The notes under the pieces were generated by a model. It was given only the letters and a program-made list of their open reading frames with translations, searched no databases and had not been told where the DNA came from. A DNA stretch of 25,819 nt. Source: Rhodospirillaceae bacterium CCH5-H10 (lineage in GTDB: Bacteria > Pseudomonadota > Alphaproteobacteria > Reyranellales > Reyranellaceae). The number at the start of each line of letters is the position of its first letter. Positions within the stretch are counted from its first letter, which is position 1. The translations under genes were made by a program, and so were the position numbers. Shown here piece after piece: positions 23,095-25,819 of this stretch. The stretch is from NCBI GenBank assembly GCA_001557035.1, contig LSKJ01000504.1, forward strand, positions 1 through 25,819. The letters run 5' to 3'.

Positions 23095-25434
23095 TTGGTG
23101 GTCTCCATCCAGGCGCGCATTGCCGAGGAACTCGGCGTCAAGGAACAGCAGGTCCAGGCCACGGTCGAACTGCTGGACGGCGGGGCGACCGTCCCGTTCA
23201 TCGCGCGCTACCGCAAGGAAATCACCGGATCGCTGGACGACGCGCAGTTGCGCACGCTGGAGGAGCGGCTGGGCTACCTGCGCGAGCTCGAAGCCCGGCG
23301 GAAGGTCATTCTCGAATCCGTGCGCGACCAGGGAAAGCTCGACGCCAAGCTCGAGGCGGCGATCCTGGCGGCCGACAGCAAGAGCCGCCTGGAGGACATC
23401 TACCTCCCCTACAAGCCCAAGCGCCGCACCAAGGCCGAGATCGCCAAGGAAGCGGGGCTGGGGCCGCTCGCGGACCTGCTTCTGAGCGATCCCACAGTCC
23501 TGCCCGCCGAGCGCGCGGCGCCCTTCGTCTCGGCCGACAAGAACGTCGCCGATACGACGGCGGCGCTGGAGGGCGCACGCGCCATCCTGGTCGAGCGGTT
23601 CGCCGAGAATGCCGACCTGATCGGCGCCCTGCGCGAGGAGTTCTGGACCAACGGCCGCCTCGTTTCCAAGGTCCGGGAGGGCAAGCAGGAGGCCGGCGCC
23701 AAGTTCAGCGACTATTTCGATTTCTCGGAGGGCCTGGCCAAGATGCCCTCGCACCGCGTGCTGGCCCTGTGCCGCGGCGAGCGCGAGGAGATCCTGGGCC
23801 TCACGGTCGAGCCGGACGATCCCGCGACGCGGCCGCCCGCCGCCCAGGCGATCCCCAGCGCCTACGAACTGCGCATCATGCGGACCTACGGCATCTCCGA
23901 CCAGGGACGGCCGGGCGACAAGTGGCTGACCGAAACGGTCCGCTGGGCGTGGCGCACCAAGATCACGATCATGCTGTCGATCGACCTGCGCCTGCGCCTG
24001 TGGACGGCGGCCGAGGAAGAAGCGGTGCGGGTCTTCGCTTCCAACCTGCGCGACCTGCTGCTTGCAGCCCCCGCCGGCACGCGGCCGACCCTGGGACTCG
24101 ATCCCGGCTATCGCTCCGGCGTGAAGGTCGCCGTGGTCGACGCCACCGGCAAGGTGGTGGCGACCAGCACGATCTATCCGCACGAGCCGCAGCGGCGCTG
24201 GGACGAATCGCTCGCCATTCTGGCGCGCCTGGTGCGCGAGCATAAGGTCGAGTTGATCGCCATCGGCAACGGCACCGCCTCGCGCGAGACCGACAAGCTC
24301 GCCCTCGAGCTGCTGAAGGGCCTCTCCGACCTAAAGCTGCAGAAGGTGGTGGTGTCGGAAGCCGGCGCGTCGGTCTATTCGGCCTCGGCCTATGCCTCGG
24401 AGGAGCTGCCGGGCCTCGACGTGACCCTGCGCGGCGCCGTGTCGATCGCGCGGCGTTTGCAGGACCCGCTGGCGGAGCTGGTGAAGATCGATCCCAAGTC
24501 GATCGGCGTCGGCCAGTACCAGCACGATCTGAGCGAGTTCAAGCTGTCGAAGTCGCTCGACGCGGTGGTCGAGGATTGCGTGAACGGCGTCGGCGTCGAC
24601 CTGAACACCGCCTCGGCGCCGCTGCTGGCGCGCGTCTCGGGCATCGGCCCGGGGCTTGCGCAGAGCATCGTCTCCCATCGCGACACGAACGGCGCCTTCC
24701 GCTCGCGCAAGGCACTGAAGGACGTGCCGCGCCTCGGCCCCAAGGCATTCGAGCAGTGCGCGGGCTTCCTGCGCATCCCCGCCGGCGACGACCCGCTCGA
24801 TGCCTCGGCCGTGCATCCCGAATCCTATCCGGTCGTCCATCGGATCATCGCGGCGACCAAGAGCAAGATCGACGCGCTGATCGGCAACGCCGCCACCCTG
24901 CGAGCGCTATCGCCCAACGAGTTCGTCGACGACAGGTTCGGCTTGCCCACGGTTACCGACATCCTGCGCGAGCTGGAAAAGCCGGGACGCGATCCTCGCC
25001 CGGCCTTCAAGACGGCGGAGTTCAAGGCCGGCGTCGAAACGCTCAACGATCTCGAACCGGGCATGGTGCTCGAGGGCGTCGTCACCAACGTTGCTGCCTT
25101 CGGCGCCTTCGTCGATGTCGGCGTCCACCAGGACGGGCTCGTCCACGTCTCGGCGATGTCGAGAACCTTCGTGAAGGATCCACGCAGCCTCGTGAAGCCG
25201 GGCGACATCGTGCGCGTGAAGGTTCTGGAGGTCGACAAGCCGCGCAAGCGGATCGCGCTGACCCTGCGGCTCGACGACGAGGCCGGCAAGCAGCCGGCGC
25301 GAGGCGGCGGCCGTCCCGAACCCGGCGGCGCTTCGAAGCGCGATCAGGCGCGCGTGCAATCGGCCAAGCCGAGCGCGCCGGGCAATGCGATGGCCGACGC
25401 GTTGAGAAGAGCGGGCCTCGGCACGCGCAAGTGA
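23095..25434 (+). CDS. tex: Tex family RNA-binding transcription accessory protein
   Basis: A 779-residue Tex protein, a normal length for the family. The order is the helical Tex N-terminal region (residues 1 to about 200), a YqgF/RNase-H-like domain from about 335 ([16 protein letters not shown]), a helix-hairpin-helix pair at about 496-562 ([23 protein letters not shown]), and an S1 RNA-binding domain at about 655-725 ([21 protein letters not shown]). A Gly- and Arg-rich tail ends the protein. Tex binds nucleic acid and affects transcription and stress tolerance in known bacteria. The start is a TTG at 23095, five nucleotides after AGAGGG; the GTG at 23098 is an alternative. A piece of this gene is duplicated at 19663-19882. 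Confidence 0.96.
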   Translation: MVVSIQARIAEELGVKEQQVQATVELLDGGATVPFIARYRKEITGSLDDAQLRTLEERLGYLRELEARRKVILESVRDQGKLDAKLEAAILAADSKSRLEDIYLPYKPKRRTKAEIAKEAGLGPLADLLLSDPTVLPAERAAPFVSADKNVADTTAALEGARAILVERFAENADLIGALREEFWTNGRLVSKVREGKQEAGAKFSDYFDFSEGLAKMPSHRVLALCRGEREEILGLTVEPDDPATRPPAAQAIPSAYELRIMRTYGISDQGRPGDKWLTETVRWAWRTKITIMLSIDLRLRLWTAAEEEAVRVFASNLRDLLLAAPAGTRPTLGLDPGYRSGVKVAVVDATGKVVATSTIYPHEPQRRWDESLAILARLVREHKVELIAIGNGTASRETDKLALELLKGLSDLKLQKVVVSEAGASVYSASAYASEELPGLDVTLRGAVSIARRLQDPLAELVKIDPKSIGVGQYQHDLSEFKLSKSLDAVVEDCVNGVGVDLNTASAPLLARVSGIGPGLAQSIVSHRDTNGAFRSRKALKDVPRLGPKAFEQCAGFLRIPAGDDPLDASAVHPESYPVVHRIIAATKSKIDALIGNAATLRALSPNEFVDDRFGLPTVTDILRELEKPGRDPRPAFKTAEFKAGVETLNDLEPGMVLEGVVTNVAAFGAFVDVGVHQDGLVHVSAMSRTFVKDPRSLVKPGDIVRVKVLEVDKPRKRIALTLRLDDEAGKQPARGGGRPEPGGASKRDQARVQSAKPSAPGNAMADALRRAGLGTRK

Positions 25435-25439
25435 ACGCG

Positions 25440-25460
25440 GCGGGCGGCCGCCGCGCCCGC
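25440..25460. terminator. Hairpin between tex and the convergent oxygenase gene
   Basis: GCGGGCG (25440-25446) pairs with CGCCCGC (25454-25460) around a 7-nt loop, 5 nt after the tex stop. It is placed to serve as a bidirectional terminator for the two convergent genes, although no U-tract flanks it. Confidence 0.4.
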
Positions 25461-25491
25461 TGTGCCTCGGCTGCCCCTCCGCGTTGAAGTT

Positions 25492-25819
25492 CTAGAACTC
25501 GAGCAGGTTATCCCGCAGGTGCTTGTGGGCGTACTGCTTGCGTGTCACGCCGCGGCGCTGCAGTTCCGGCACGAGCCCGTCGCAGACCTCCATGATGTAG
25601 CGGCGGTCGAAATAGCTGTTGAAGATCAGGAATCCGTCGCCGCCCACCTCCTGCATGATCTCCTCCATCAGGCCGCCGACATGGTCGGGCGTTCCGGTGA
25701 AGTCGATGCCGCCTTTGCGCGCGTAGCTCTGCAGGATCGAGCGCGGCGTCTTGCCGATCCACTTGGCGAGCGAGGACTGGTGCCCGTTGGTCGTGAGATG
25801 CATGGGTAGCGGCTCGTCG
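25492..25819 (-). CDS. Flavin-dependent monooxygenase, C-terminal part (NtaA/SnaA/DszA type)
   Basis: The last 108 residues of a luciferase-like FMN-dependent monooxygenase; the 5' part lies beyond the window. HLTTNGHQSSLAKWIGKTP, GTPDHVGGLMEEIMQEVGGDGF and the tail VCDGLVPELQRRGVTRKQY match the C-termini of the nitrilotriacetate/pristinamycin/dibenzothiophene-sulfone monooxygenase group. Such enzymes use reduced FMN supplied by a separate reductase to oxidise small organic substrates. The substrate cannot be told from this end. An ATG at 25803 lies within the reading frame but is internal: the frame stays open to the edge and the catalytic barrel must lie upstream. Confidence 0.88.
   Translation of the reverse strand, partial: DEPLPMHLTTNGHQSSLAKWIGKTPRSILQSYARKGGIDFTGTPDHVGGLMEEIMQEVGGDGFLIFNSYFDRRYIMEVCDGLVPELQRRGVTRKQYAHKHLRDNLLEF

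Overview
The window is GC-rich, densely coding DNA that looks like an alphaproteobacterial chromosome. That placement is an inference. It rests on the codon and GC character, the many PAS-rich hybrid histidine kinases with an H-D-F-N-N H-box, single-domain response regulators and the tRNA. I cannot name the genus. No insertion sequence, phage gene, CRISPR array or rRNA is visible.

Layout. Positions 1-2836 hold a membrane hybrid kinase (minus strand, cut by the window edge) divergent from an OmpR-type response regulator, with an AT-rich shared promoter between them. A tRNA with a CAU anticodon follows (2892-2967), then a gamma-glutamyltransferase-family gene (plus). A convergent MFS transporter follows (minus). 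From 13796 down to 6180 every gene is on the minus strand: a REC-MarR-type response regulator, two stand-alone receiver proteins, a secreted ClpP/crotonase-fold protein, a third stand-alone receiver, and a 1396-residue soluble kinase with eight PAS domains. Divergent from this run is a membrane sensor kinase (13967-16150). A low-molecular-weight protein tyrosine phosphatase homologue, whose catalytic Cys is replaced by Ser, overlaps its stop codon. A second hybrid kinase (minus, 16663-19377) converges on that pair and is a paralogue of the eight-PAS kinase.

Positions 19405-20183 contain no intact gene. They hold a scrambled set of remnants: the 5' end of a SET-domain gene fused by an internal deletion to an early piece of tex, abutting an inverted, frameshifted fragment of an alpha/beta hydrolase. 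The intact SET and tex genes lie about 3 kb downstream. After the remnants come glgX (glycogen debranching), the SET-domain gene, tex, and the C-terminal end of a flavin-dependent monooxygenase cut by the right edge.

How the parts may work together. The first 19.4 kb encode four histidine kinases (three of them hybrids) and five response regulators, eight receiver domains in all. It reads as a clustered signalling region where stand-alone receivers could shuttle phosphate between kinases. The most unusual element is the natural Cys-to-Ser phosphatase homologue translationally coupled to a kinase. The first 103 bases form a perfect long inverted repeat that is probably an assembly or library artefact, so the 3' end of the first gene should not be trusted.
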